In this document: positions 1 to 8,082 of the stretch, piece by piece
Layout of the letters: every line of letters begins with the position of its first letter
Numbering within the stretch: position 1 is the stretch's first letter
DNA from: Pelosinus fermentans DSM 17108
Lineage (GTDB): Bacteria > Bacillota > Negativicutes > DSM-13327
NCBI RefSeq assembly: GCF_000271485.2
Contig: NZ_AKVN02000001.1
Coordinates: 1,244,001-1,308,000 of the forward strand
Length of the DNA: 64,000 bases
Reading direction: 5' to 3'
Program-made: the position numbers and the translations under genes
The notes under the pieces: model-generated
The model's database searches: none
Seen by the model: only the letters and a program-made list of their open reading frames with translations
Told to the model about the DNA's origin: nothing

Positions 1-2
1 AG

Positions 3-899
3 CAGTTTCAAATTATTTATGGGAATCAAAACTGGAATACCAGTGTTCAAGGGACTACCCCCGAATTTTTGGAAATACGCAATTTTGAAGTTGCTTCGGG
101 AACTTTTTTTAGTACAAGTGACGAAGATACTCGGGCGCGAGTTGCTGTAATTGGTGAAACGGTAGCTGCTAATTTGTTCGGGGAAATTAGTCCGGTAGGA
201 CAGACTATGCGAATTGGTCAGGCTCCCTTTCGTGTAATCGGAGTTCTGGGCAGTAAAGGGCAGTCATCCATGGGGTCTGACCAGGACGATGTGATTATTG
301 TACCTTTAACTACCGCACAAGAACGTCTTATGGGCATATCCTATGTACATAACATTAGTATTCAGGTAGAAAGTGATGACATCATGGATAAAGTCCAGGA
401 GGATGTTACGACCCTATTGCGGTCACGCCATCACTTGGCACAAAATACGACGGATGATTTTACCGTTCGTAATTTAACAGCACTTATGACCACGATGAAA
501 GAGACTACAGCAACTCTTACCTTATTTCTCGGAAGTGTTGCTGCGATTTCATTGCTGGTAGGCGGCATTGGTATTATGAATATCATGCTGGTATCTGTAA
601 CGGAACGGACTCGAGAAATCGGCATACGTAAAGCATTAGGTGCAACCTATAACAATATTTTGCTGCAGTTTATTATAGAAGCCGTTGTGATTGGTGTTAC
701 AGGCGGAATATTGGGAATTCTTCTTGGCATAGCAGGGGCTCGGATAGTTTCTATGGTAGCAGGCTGGAGTACGGTGATTTCCATTGCTGCCATCATTGGG
801 GCATTTAGTGTTTCTGTAATGATTGGTTTATTCTTTGGCATCTATCCTGCCCGCAAAGCAGCATTACTTGACCCCATAGATGCTTTGCGCTATGAGTAA
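3..899 (+). CDS. MacB-type ABC transporter permease, 3' part
   Basis: C-terminal part of a MacB/FtsX-like permease, the membrane subunit of an ATP-driven exporter of peptides, lipoproteins or drugs. The reading frame is already open at the first base, so the N-terminus and first membrane helix lie outside the window. Visible are the extracytoplasmic MacB core (for example FFSTSDED and LFGEISPVGQTMRIG), then three hydrophobic segments in the last 130 residues and the family ending PARKAALLDPIDALRYE. The motif TERTREIGIRKALGA just after the first visible helix is the FtsX coupling signature. The ATPase partner is presumably upstream. Substrate cannot be told. Confidence 0.9.
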   Translation, partial: QFQIIYGNQNWNTSVQGTTPEFLEIRNFEVASGTFFSTSDEDTRARVAVIGETVAANLFGEISPVGQTMRIGQAPFRVIGVLGSKGQSSMGSDQDDVIIVPLTTAQERLMGISYVHNISIQVESDDIMDKVQEDVTTLLRSRHHLAQNTTDDFTVRNLTALMTTMKETTATLTLFLGSVAAISLLVGGIGIMNIMLVSVTERTREIGIRKALGATYNNILLQFIIEAVVIGVTGGILGILLGIAGARIVSMVAGWSTVISIAAIIGAFSVSVMIGLFFGIYPARKAALLDPIDALRYE

Positions 900-958
900 G
901 AAACAGGCAATAGAAAATGATCATAAAGACTTTTAAAGGAAGTAAGGAGAATGTTGTT

Positions 959-1069
959 ATGCATATTTGGACAGGAAATCTATGGCTATATTCATTGATG
1001 ATTCTTGTATCCCTGCTGGGATATTATGTTTTTCGCATTTCCCGATATATTGTACAAATTCTACTTTAA
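959..1069 (+). CDS. small single-helix membrane protein, unknown
   Basis: A 36-residue ORF (start MHIWTGNLWLYSLMILVS) with one hydrophobic helix followed by a basic segment (FRISRY). AAGGAG at 944-949 lies 9 bases before the ATG. It follows the permease gene by 59 bases and ends about 20 bases before a terminator, so it is probably the last gene of that transcript. No family recognised; the good ribosome binding site and position are the only support. Confidence 0.45.
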   Translation: MHIWTGNLWLYSLMILVSLLGYYVFRISRYIVQILL

Positions 1070-1089
1070 AACCAATATATTTTGATTAC

Positions 1090-1136
1090 AAAAAAGCACT
1101 CATGCAGTATGAATAGCTGCATGAGTGTTCTTTTTT
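1090..1136 (+). terminator. Rho-independent terminator
   Basis: Perfect 11-bp stem (CACTCATGCAG at 1097-1107 with CTGCATGAGTG at 1117-1127) flanked by an A run and followed by TTCTTTTTT. It closes the permease transcription unit. Confidence 0.85.
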
Positions 1137-1156
1137 GAGGTAAAATTCCTCAGCGC

Positions 1157-1176
1157 TCTCTGCGCCTCTGCGGTTC
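1157..1176 (+). repeat. dispersed intergenic repeat, copy 1
   Basis: TCTCTGCGCCTCTGCGGTTC just after the terminator. It resembles the copy at 7977-8004 (CTTTGCGTCTTTGTGGTTC core) and the two inverted copies at 38890-38942. All are intergenic. Short dispersed repeats of this general pattern occur in many bacterial genomes; function unknown. Confidence 0.5.
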
Positions 1177-1196
1177 AAAAAAGTAAGTTATACATA

Positions 1197-1643
1197 TTAT
1201 CTATGCAAAGTATCCTTTAATGTGCGGTATTCTTTAGCAATACGCACAGGTTTCGTCATAAAGCGAACAGGAATAGAACAAAGGAATGTTGTCAAGTCTT
1301 TATGAATTTCTTGGTTTAAACGAGAGGGTTTTGTTATAATACGCGATAATAGCAACTCACCATAGCTCTGGTAAGACGAACTTTTGAACGATTTTTCAAA
1401 CCTGGTATTTTCATTTGCTAAGGCTGTATTACCAATTGGAGCGGGAGAAGAGGTGATGGTGGTTTTATGGGTCAGATTGCTTGGCAGAGGAGTTGCGGTA
1501 ATCTGTTTATAAGGACCGATGGTTTTTCCACACTCTTCACAAGAGATTTGTACAATTAGTTTGTTATTGTATTCAATATCATGAACAGTCTCTTGATTAC
1601 AGCGCATGCAGACTAAAACCGCTTTAAAAGACTCTTTGCACAT
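1197..1643 (-). CDS. zinc-ribbon hypothetical protein
   Basis: 148 residues. The N-terminal 45 residues hold two CxxC pairs (C12/C15 and C35/C38) that fit a small zinc ribbon; the rest is a polar, probably unstructured linker (about residues 45-90) and a basic helix-rich C-terminus (SRIITKPSRLNQEIHKDL). Monocistronic: the 177-base leader upstream carries a perfect 20-bp palindrome. A nucleic-acid or regulatory role is possible but not shown. I do not recognise a named family with certainty. Confidence 0.6.
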   Translation of the reverse strand: MCKESFKAVLVCMRCNQETVHDIEYNNKLIVQISCEECGKTIGPYKQITATPLPSNLTHKTTITSSPAPIGNTALANENTRFEKSFKSSSYQSYGELLLSRIITKPSRLNQEIHKDLTTFLCSIPVRFMTKPVRIAKEYRTLKDTLHR

Positions 1644-1762
1644 AGTGGGACCCTCCTTATTTTCTGGGGAATTTTACTATTGAATATGTAACGAAAGATC
1701 TTTATATAAAATATGGTTTCTATGGTAGCAAGCATATGGAGTTAGTAAACAATAGTTCGATA

Positions 1763-1782
1763 TCGTAAACAATTGTTTACGA
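1763..1782. promoter_or_regulatory. perfect 20-bp palindrome, candidate operator
   Basis: TCGTAAACAATTGTTTACGA, a perfect palindrome in the gap between the zinc-ribbon gene and the 3' end of the SorC gene. A further GTAAACAA half-site lies at 1745-1752. Its position upstream of the leftward zinc-ribbon gene suggests an operator for that gene; the regulator is unknown. Confidence 0.55.
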
Positions 1783-1820
1783 TTGAATAATAAAAAAGAA
1801 ATATCGAATACAAAGATATT

Positions 1821-2768
1821 CTACGTTATTTTTAGTATTTCCTGTGCAGTTTCTTCATCAGTGATCAGCACATTGATAAAACCTCCGTTGAGAGCTCCTA
1901 AAATGGCCCTCACTTTATAGTGACCGCCGCTGCCTACACCAATGCGGATCGGAATAGACTGCAGCGTATTCAAAGGAGCAGCAATGAGGCGATCTTCCAA
2001 GAAAGAATGAATAAGCTTACCAGTTTTATCAAAAAACTGACCTAAGATGTTGCCTACGGCGCCCAATTCATGGAGTTGTTCCATCTCTGCATTAGTAATG
2101 CCATTGCTGACGATTAAAGAGGAGTCAAGGCTGACTTCTCCTAAGCCAAAGAGGCTTTTGGTACAACTTTGGGCTTTCGCCAAAACACTGCTGACACCTG
2201 GGTCGCTGAGCAGCGCTTTCTTGATTTTAGCAGAGCTGACAATCGCTGGTGTATTAAGCCATATCCCTGAAGCGCGCAGCTGCGTTGCAATCAGCTTGAC
2301 AATTTCTTCCGGGTTTATTTTTTCACTGCTGTTTAGTCCGCCCATGAGTTGAATCACTGTTAGGTCTAAGTCTTTTTTCAGTTGTAGAGCCTTACCTACT
2401 TCATAAATCGAAGATCCCCAGGCTATGCCTAAAATATCCTGATCCTGCAGTGTTCGCTGCAGGTAATCAGCACAAGCTTTTCCAACACCTTTTAGATTTT
2501 CACTTAATGTGTTTCCAGATGGAATCACAATAACCTCTTCTAGCCCAAAACGAGCTTTTAAAGCATATTCCGTATCAAAGCAGGTACGAAAATGGTCTGC
2601 TATTTTTATTTCTACAATTCCAAGTTCTTTGGCTTTTGCTAAATGACGTGTGATGGTAGGTCGTGAGCAGCCTAATTTACTGGCAATATTGTCTTGGGTT
2701 AGGCCTTGGACATAGTATAGCCATGCAATTTTGGCTATAAATGTGGTTTCGTTATCGTAAATAGACAT
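1821..2768 (-). CDS. SorC family sugar-phosphate-sensing transcriptional regulator
   Basis: 315 residues. N-terminal helix-turn-helix at about residues 15-45 (YYVQGLTQDNIASKLGCSRP, TITRHLAKAKELGI), followed by the SorC sugar-phosphate binding domain (GIAWGSSIYEVGKAL near 115, VIQLMGGLN near 140, GVGSGGHYKVRAILGAL near 280). It is divergent from the acetoin dehydrogenase operon with two palindromes in the shared gap, so it probably controls that operon and itself. Effector unknown. Confidence 0.88.
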   Translation of the reverse strand: MSIYDNETTFIAKIAWLYYVQGLTQDNIASKLGCSRPTITRHLAKAKELGIVEIKIADHFRTCFDTEYALKARFGLEEVIVIPSGNTLSENLKGVGKACADYLQRTLQDQDILGIAWGSSIYEVGKALQLKKDLDLTVIQLMGGLNSSEKINPEEIVKLIATQLRASGIWLNTPAIVSSAKIKKALLSDPGVSSVLAKAQSCTKSLFGLGEVSLDSSLIVSNGITNAEMEQLHELGAVGNILGQFFDKTGKLIHSFLEDRLIAAPLNTLQSIPIRIGVGSGGHYKVRAILGALNGGFINVLITDEETAQEILKIT

Positions 2769-2789
2769 TATTCACCTCAAAAAATTGAC

Positions 2790-2809
2790 AAAAAGTGAAA
2801 TCACTTTTT
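2790..2809. promoter_or_regulatory. inverted repeat upstream of the SorC gene
   Basis: AAAAAGTGA-N2-TCACTTTTT, a perfect 9-bp inverted repeat about 20 bases before the SorC start codon and partly overlapping a rightward TTGACA (2785-2790). Placed for autoregulation of the SorC gene. Confidence 0.5.
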
Positions 2810-3145
2810 TCATATAGATGGTACAAGGAAATCGTTACATTAAGACTATTCGAATAACCAACCGCCTTATAGTGTCTAAATTATACTATGTTCCATTTCT
2901 ACTGTAAAGTAGGCTGGAAGGGATTCTAGTGCAGTAAAGAAGTAAGGCAGATCGATAGTAATGCAGCAAATAAAGCTATTTTTATTATTGACAGAATGAA
3001 AAAATTGAATTACTATAAAATTAAGAAAAATTACAAAAGTTAAAACGCTGAACAGATGTTTGGAAAGTTTCATTGCTGCAATTTTTAGGTCAGCAATCGG
3101 TGGTGAATAATTCTTTATAAGTTATATTCATCTATTTTTTTAGCC

Positions 3146-3189
3146 ATGCATGAACATTCGTTCTTTAATATGAACGAATGTTCATGCAT
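3146..3189. promoter_or_regulatory. 18-bp perfect inverted repeat upstream of acoA
   Basis: Left arm ATGCATGAACATTCGTTC (3146-3163), 8-base spacer, right arm GAACGAATGTTCATGCAT (3172-3189). Each arm also contains a shorter dyad (GAAC-N4-GTTC). It sits about 90 bases before acoA in the 500-base gap shared with the SorC gene, which fits a SorC-type operator, although a stem-loop in the aco leader RNA is also possible. The rest of this gap (2810-3145) shows no clear gene. Confidence 0.65.
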
Positions 3190-3281
3190 CATAATCATTT
3201 AGAATAGCAGTAAAGGAGTGGTTGATATAGAAGGATTCTTTCAATCTATCGTAATGACTAAGTATATAGGAGGAATTGACA

Positions 3282-4241
3282 ATGACATTAAGTAAAGAAA
3301 CGTTAATAAGCTGGTATAAGAAAATGCTGCATACTCGGTTTTTTGAAGCCCAGGTTGATGCATTTTTTGCAAAAGGTATGATTCATGGTACGACTCATCT
3401 GTCAATTGGTCAGGAAGCTTTCGCTATTGGTTCTACTGCTGCGCTGCATGCAGATGATTTAATTACCAGTACCCATCGGGGACATGGGGAATGCATCGGT
3501 AAAGATGCAGACTTAAATCGTATGATGGCTGAATTGATGGGAAAATCCAACGGTTATTGCAAAGGGAAGGGTGGCTCTATGCATATTGCCGATTTAGAAA
3601 AAGGTAATTTAGGTGCCAATGGCGTAGTTGGCGGCGGCTTTGCCATTGCTGTAGGCGCTGCTCTTACACAGCAGATGAAAAAAACTGGAAAAGTAGTTCT
3701 GTGCTTCTTTGGTGATGGAGCCAGCAATGAAGGCTCTTTTCATGAAGCCTTGAATTTAGCGTCTATTTGGAAGCTGCCTGTGGTATTTATGTGTACTAAC
3801 AATCATTATGGTATGTCTATGTCGGTTGCAAGAAGTACAGCAGTTGCCAATATAGCGGATCGGGCTGCTTCTTATGAGATGCCTGGTATTACTGTAGACG
3901 GTAATGATCCTATAAAAGTATACGAAGCAACCTTGGCAGCAGTAGAACGTGCCAGAAGTGGTGAAGGTCCCTCTATTGTAGAAGGAATCACGTATCGATG
4001 GCTGGGGCATTCCAAGAGTGATGCCAATCGGTATCGGACAAAAGAAGAAATTGAAGCCTGGAAAGATCGATGCCCCATTAAAGCCTTTGAAAAATATCTG
4101 ATTAAAAACAATGTAATCTCGCAGCAAGAATCAGATGAAATTACGGCTGGTGCGAAAGACGATATCGCCCGTGCGGTAGAATTTGCTCAACAGGGATCTT
4201 ACCCTGGTATTGAAACCTTAGAGGAAGATGTATACGCATAA
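3282..4241 (+). CDS. acoA: acetoin/2-oxoacid dehydrogenase E1 alpha subunit
   Basis: 319 residues, thiamine-diphosphate dependent E1 alpha. The TPP signature runs from GDGASNEGSFHEALNLA (about residue 144) to CTNN near 173; the HRGHGECI and KGKGGSMH motifs also fit. AGGAGG at 3268-3273 lies 8 bases before this ATG, so I reject the upstream TTG at 3276. First gene of the acoABC-lpdA operon. Acetoin is the best substrate guess from the alpha/beta/E2/E3 gene order; a branched-chain or pyruvate-type complex is the alternative. The SorC neighbour replaces the AcoR regulator often found with such operons. Confidence 0.9.
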   Translation: MTLSKETLISWYKKMLHTRFFEAQVDAFFAKGMIHGTTHLSIGQEAFAIGSTAALHADDLITSTHRGHGECIGKDADLNRMMAELMGKSNGYCKGKGGSMHIADLEKGNLGANGVVGGGFAIAVGAALTQQMKKTGKVVLCFFGDGASNEGSFHEALNLASIWKLPVVFMCTNNHYGMSMSVARSTAVANIADRAASYEMPGITVDGNDPIKVYEATLAAVERARSGEGPSIVEGITYRWLGHSKSDANRYRTKEEIEAWKDRCPIKAFEKYLIKNNVISQQESDEITAGAKDDIARAVEFAQQGSYPGIETLEEDVYA

Positions 4242-4260
4242 TGTTGTAAAGGAGTAGTGA

Positions 4261-5241
4261 ATGACTATGGCATTGATAACCTATAAAGAGGCTGTAAGGC
4301 AAGCCATGCAAGAAGAAATGCGCCGGGATGAAAATGTATTTTTACTAGGTGAAGATGTAGGGGTATATGGCGGCGCTTTTGGCGTATCCTTGGGTATGCT
4401 TGAGGAATTTGGCGAAGAAAGAGTACGGGACACACCCATTTCTGAAGGCGTTATTGCAGGTGCTGCGGCAGGTGCTGCTGTGACAGGTCTGCGTCCCATC
4501 GCGGAAATTATGTTTAGTGATTTTATTACAATTGCTATGGATTCCTTAGTCAATCAGGCTGCTAAAATGCGCTATATGTTTGGCGGCAAAGCAAAGGTTC
4601 CTATGGTGCTAAGAATGCCGGGCGGTTCGGGAACAGGTGCGGCAGCTCAGCATTCTCAGAGCTTAGAGGCCTGGCTTGTTCATGTACCGGGTTTAAAGGT
4701 AGTTATGCCTTCCACTCCTTATGATGTGAAAGGTTTATTAAAAACAGCGATTCGTGATGACAATCCTGTTGTATTTATTGAGACAAAAACGGTTTACAAC
4801 AAAAAAGGAGAAGTACCGGAAGAGGATTATGTCATTCCCTTTGGAGTAGCAGATGTAAAACGAGTCGGCAGGGATGTTACTGTACTTGCTACAGGCGTAA
4901 TGGTTCACCGATCATTAGAAGCTGCAGAAATCTTAGCGAAAGAGGGCATTGATGTAGAAGTAATCGATCCTCGTACTCTGGTGCCATTTGACAAAGAAAC
5001 ACTGGTAAAATCAGTAATTAAGACCGGTAAGCTGATCATTGTGCATGAAGCCTGCAAACGAGGCGGTTTCGGCGGTGAAGTGGCAGCTGAAGTGATGGAA
5101 AGTGAAGCTTTTGATTATTTGGATGCACCGATAAAACGTGTTGCAGGAAAAAACATTCCGATCCCTTATTGTATGGAACTGGAGAAGAGTGCTGTGCCTC
5201 AGGTCGATGACATCGTAAACGCAGTCAGGGAAATTGTATAA
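4261..5241 (+). CDS. acoB: acetoin/2-oxoacid dehydrogenase E1 beta subunit
   Basis: 326 residues, transketolase-like E1 beta. Typical blocks: [19 protein letters not shown] (about 27-45), [17 protein letters not shown] (about 58-74), [18 protein letters not shown] (about 121-138), and the C-terminal transketolase domain ending near [18 protein letters not shown] at 4248-4254 precedes the ATG by 6 bases; a second ATG two codons on is less well spaced. Pairs with AcoA to decarboxylate the substrate and acylate the E2 lipoyl group. Confidence 0.92.
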   Translation: MTMALITYKEAVRQAMQEEMRRDENVFLLGEDVGVYGGAFGVSLGMLEEFGEERVRDTPISEGVIAGAAAGAAVTGLRPIAEIMFSDFITIAMDSLVNQAAKMRYMFGGKAKVPMVLRMPGGSGTGAAAQHSQSLEAWLVHVPGLKVVMPSTPYDVKGLLKTAIRDDNPVVFIETKTVYNKKGEVPEEDYVIPFGVADVKRVGRDVTVLATGVMVHRSLEAAEILAKEGIDVEVIDPRTLVPFDKETLVKSVIKTGKLIIVHEACKRGGFGGEVAAEVMESEAFDYLDAPIKRVAGKNIPIPYCMELEKSAVPQVDDIVNAVREIV

Positions 5242-5257
5242 GCAGGAGGAATATAGG

Positions 5258-6547
5258 ATGGCAACAGAACTGTTAATGCCAAAGCTCGGGATGACCATGG
5301 AAGAAGGTACCATTGTTACCTGGTTCAAAAAGGTCGGAGAGTCGGTTGCGGAAGGCGAAATATTGCTGGAGATATTGACTGATAAGGTAAATATGGAGGT
5401 CGAGGCTCCTGCTGCAGGGCAAGTGCTGGCTATAATCGCAGCAGAGGGTGATATTGTTGAGGTTAATAAACCTATTGCTTATATTGGTCAGCCGGGAGAA
5501 AAGGTAGAGAGCCATGCTGCTGAGGCTCGAAAGACTGAAGAACAGCATACAGCGCAAGTGGCAGCAACAACTCCTGCTCCTGTGCAAAGCGCAGAAGGAA
5601 TTGGCGGTAAAGTCAAAGCCAGCCCGGCAGCAAAGCGTATAGCCCGTGAAGAAGAGATTGATTTACGGGCCGTTCCCCCAAGCGGTCCTGGCGGGAGAAT
5701 TATTGCAGTAGACGTTACGAATTATAAAGCCAGTCCCCTGGCGCAAAAAATTGCCCAGGATAAAGGTGTGGATCTGGCGGAAGTTACAGGTACTGGCATT
5801 GGCGGCAAGATCGTGAAAGCAGATGTTGAGAATGCTGTGACAAAACTAGGGTCAAAAACCAAAGGAGTTCGCAAGCCGTTAGCAGGAATGCGTAAAGTCA
5901 TCGCCGATCATATGGCAGATGCATGGGCAGCGCCTCATGTTACTCATAATATGGAAGTGGATATGTCAGGTATGGTAGAACTGCGTAAAAAGCTTATACC
6001 AGGTATTGAAAAACGCATCGGTGTAAAGCCTTCTTATAATGATCTTATTATTAAAGTCGTCGCCAAAGCATTACGGGAATACCAGCAAGTGATTAATGCC
6101 AGGCTGCATTCGGATGGTTTGGAAATTTGTGATGAAGTGAATGTAGGTATGGCAGTGGCCTTGCCAAATGGTTTAGTAGTGCCAGTCATAAAAAATGCAG
6201 ACACTCTCAGTATTGAGGAAATTACAAAGCGGGCAAAAGAATTGGCGACGCAGGCAAAAGAGGGAAAATTACTGCCGGACGAAATGTCAGGGGGGACTTT
6301 TACCGTAACCAACCTAGGCATGTATGGCATCGATACATTTTCGCCCATTGTAAATGCTCCGGAAGTTTGTATTCTTGGGGTTGGACAATTGCAGGATAAA
6401 GTAGTTGCCAAGGCTGGAGAAATGATCATTCAGCCGCGAATGTCCCTATCTCTTTCTTTTGATCATCGGGCAGTAGATGGAGCCCAAGCGGCAGAATTTT
6501 TAAGAAGAATAAAAGAACTGCTAGAGGATTATTTACAACTTATCTAA
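5258..6547 (+). CDS. acoC: dihydrolipoyllysine acyltransferase (E2) with two peripheral-subunit-binding domains
   Basis: 429 residues. N-terminal lipoyl domain with the lipoylated lysine in DKVNMEV (about residue 43), then a proline/alanine linker, two E3/E1-binding domains in tandem (KASPAAKRIAREEEIDL about 118-150 and KASPLAQKIAQDKGVDL about 158-190), and a catalytic acyltransferase domain with the active-site SFDHRAVDG (about 400-408). Most E2s of this length have a single subunit-binding domain, so the duplication is notable. AGGAGG at 5244-5249 supports this start over an upstream in-frame codon at 5234. Confidence 0.92.
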   Translation: MATELLMPKLGMTMEEGTIVTWFKKVGESVAEGEILLEILTDKVNMEVEAPAAGQVLAIIAAEGDIVEVNKPIAYIGQPGEKVESHAAEARKTEEQHTAQVAATTPAPVQSAEGIGGKVKASPAAKRIAREEEIDLRAVPPSGPGGRIIAVDVTNYKASPLAQKIAQDKGVDLAEVTGTGIGGKIVKADVENAVTKLGSKTKGVRKPLAGMRKVIADHMADAWAAPHVTHNMEVDMSGMVELRKKLIPGIEKRIGVKPSYNDLIIKVVAKALREYQQVINARLHSDGLEICDEVNVGMAVALPNGLVVPVIKNADTLSIEEITKRAKELATQAKEGKLLPDEMSGGTFTVTNLGMYGIDTFSPIVNAPEVCILGVGQLQDKVVAKAGEMIIQPRMSLSLSFDHRAVDGAQAAEFLRRIKELLEDYLQLI

Positions 6548-6581
6548 GATAGATATGAGTCTCTTTTAAGGAGGAAAACCG

Positions 6582-7964
6582 ATGAACTATCAGGTTGTAG
6601 TACTAGGGGGAGGTCCAGGCGGTTATGTAGCCGCCATTAAAGCTGCTCAATGCGGACTAAAAGTGGCATTGGTGGAAAAAGATTCTCTAGGGGGAACATG
6701 TCTGAATCGGGGATGCATTCCTACCAAGGCTTTGCTTAGAAGTGCAGAAGTCTATGAAACCATGAATAAGGCAAAAGAATTTGGTATTGAAGCTTCCCCT
6801 GTCAGCGTGGATGCAAAGAGAATTTTTGCTCGCAAGGATGGTATTGTAAAACAGCTGGTTAATGGCGTAAGGGGTTTAATTCAAGCAAATAAAATCGATT
6901 TATATAGAGGAAGCGGTAAGGTGATTACCCCTCACCAAGTGGAAGTTAATGAAAAATCAGGAACTACAACGATTACAACCGAGAAACTAATCTTGGCTAC
7001 GGGATCAAAGCCTTTTGTTCCAGCGATTCCCGGATTTGATCTTCCGGGGGTCATAACCAGTGATGAGGCTTTAGATTTAGGAGCTATTCCAAAATCCATG
7101 GTGATTATTGGCGGCGGCGTTATTGGCTTGGAATTTGCTTATTTAATGCAGACCTTTGGCTGCAAGGTGACCATCATTGAGATGATGCCTGCTCTTTTAC
7201 CAATGGCAGACAAAGAAGCAGTAGAAGTGCTCGTAAGCTCTTTGGAAAAATTGGGAGTGACCTTCTTTACCAATGCCAAAGTGAGCAAGATCGCAAAGGC
7301 AGAAGCTGCTTTAGCCGTTGAGTACCAGATTGATACTATAACGTATAGGGTAGAAGGGGAAAAAGTGCTGGTTTCAACTGGGCGGGCAGCCAGCGTTGCA
7401 GGAATTGAAAGTCTGCATTTGCACGAGAAAAAGGGTATCCCGGTGAATGCACAAATGGAAACCAGTATTCCAGACGTTTTTGCGATCGGAGATGTAGTAG
7501 GGGGTATTCAACTGGCACATGTGGCTTCTGCTCAAGGGATTGTTGCAGCGCAAAACGCAGCGGGAATAAATTCTTCCTATCATGATGATGCCATTCCTTC
7601 TTGCATTTATACGAATCCGGAAGTTGCTTGGGTTGGTATGAATGAACAGGCAGCCAAAGAAAAATATGGCAGGATAAAAGTGGGAAAATTTCCATTTCAA
7701 GCGAGTGGCAAGGCCATGGCTTACGGAGAAACAAATGGCTTTGTAAAAATAATTTGTGAGGAACAATATGGTGAAATCCTGGGAGTGCATATTGTTGGAC
7801 CTCATGCAACCGATCTGATTTCGGAAGGCGTATTGGCAAAATCCATGGAAGCTACCCTGGAAGAACTGGCCCATGTGATTCATCCTCACCCTACCCTGTC
7901 AGAAGCCATTATGGAGGCCGCTCACGTGACAATGGGCCAAGGCATACACTTTATGGCAAAGTAG
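6582..7964 (+). CDS. lpdA: dihydrolipoyl dehydrogenase (E3)
   Basis: 460 residues, flavin disulfide oxidoreductase that reoxidises the E2 lipoyl group with NAD+. FAD-binding VVLGGGPGGYVAA at the N-terminus, redox-active disulfide CLNRGC (about 41-46), NAD-binding VIIGGGVIGLEFA (about 175-187), second FAD segment DVFAIGDVVGG, and the catalytic HPHPTLSE near 437 in the dimer interface domain. Preceded by AAGGAGG. Last enzyme of the aco operon. Confidence 0.95.
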   Translation: MNYQVVVLGGGPGGYVAAIKAAQCGLKVALVEKDSLGGTCLNRGCIPTKALLRSAEVYETMNKAKEFGIEASPVSVDAKRIFARKDGIVKQLVNGVRGLIQANKIDLYRGSGKVITPHQVEVNEKSGTTTITTEKLILATGSKPFVPAIPGFDLPGVITSDEALDLGAIPKSMVIIGGGVIGLEFAYLMQTFGCKVTIIEMMPALLPMADKEAVEVLVSSLEKLGVTFFTNAKVSKIAKAEAALAVEYQIDTITYRVEGEKVLVSTGRAASVAGIESLHLHEKKGIPVNAQMETSIPDVFAIGDVVGGIQLAHVASAQGIVAAQNAAGINSSYHDDAIPSCIYTNPEVAWVGMNEQAAKEKYGRIKVGKFPFQASGKAMAYGETNGFVKIICEEQYGEILGVHIVGPHATDLISEGVLAKSMEATLEELAHVIHPHPTLSEAIMEAAHVTMGQGIHFMAK

Positions 7965-7976
7965 CTGTAACTAACC

Positions 7977-8004
7977 CTTTGTGTACTTTGCGTCTTTGTG
8001 GTTC
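7977..8004 (+). repeat. dispersed intergenic repeat, copy 2
   Basis: The 28-base copy reads CTTTGTGTACTTTGCG then TCTTTGTGGTTC. It nearly matches the right arm at 38926-38942 (CTTTGTGTCCTTTGCGT) and resembles 1157-1176. It lies between lpdA and the lipB-lipA gene. Confidence 0.55.
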
Positions 8005-8082
8005 GATTCGTTTTATATGTTTTAAAGGATATATCAATTTTTCTTAAATGCTAGAATTTGATGTGGTCTAGGAGGTGGAGTT

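Noticed and set aside
2876-3073. 65-codon leftward frame with a hydrophobic stretch
   Set aside because: No ribosome binding site, AT-rich, and it lies in the regulatory gap between the SorC gene and acoA.
7336-7889. Two long antisense frames (167 and 171 codons) over lpdA
   Set aside because: Overlap a clear dihydrolipoyl dehydrogenase and have no ribosome binding sites or family signature.
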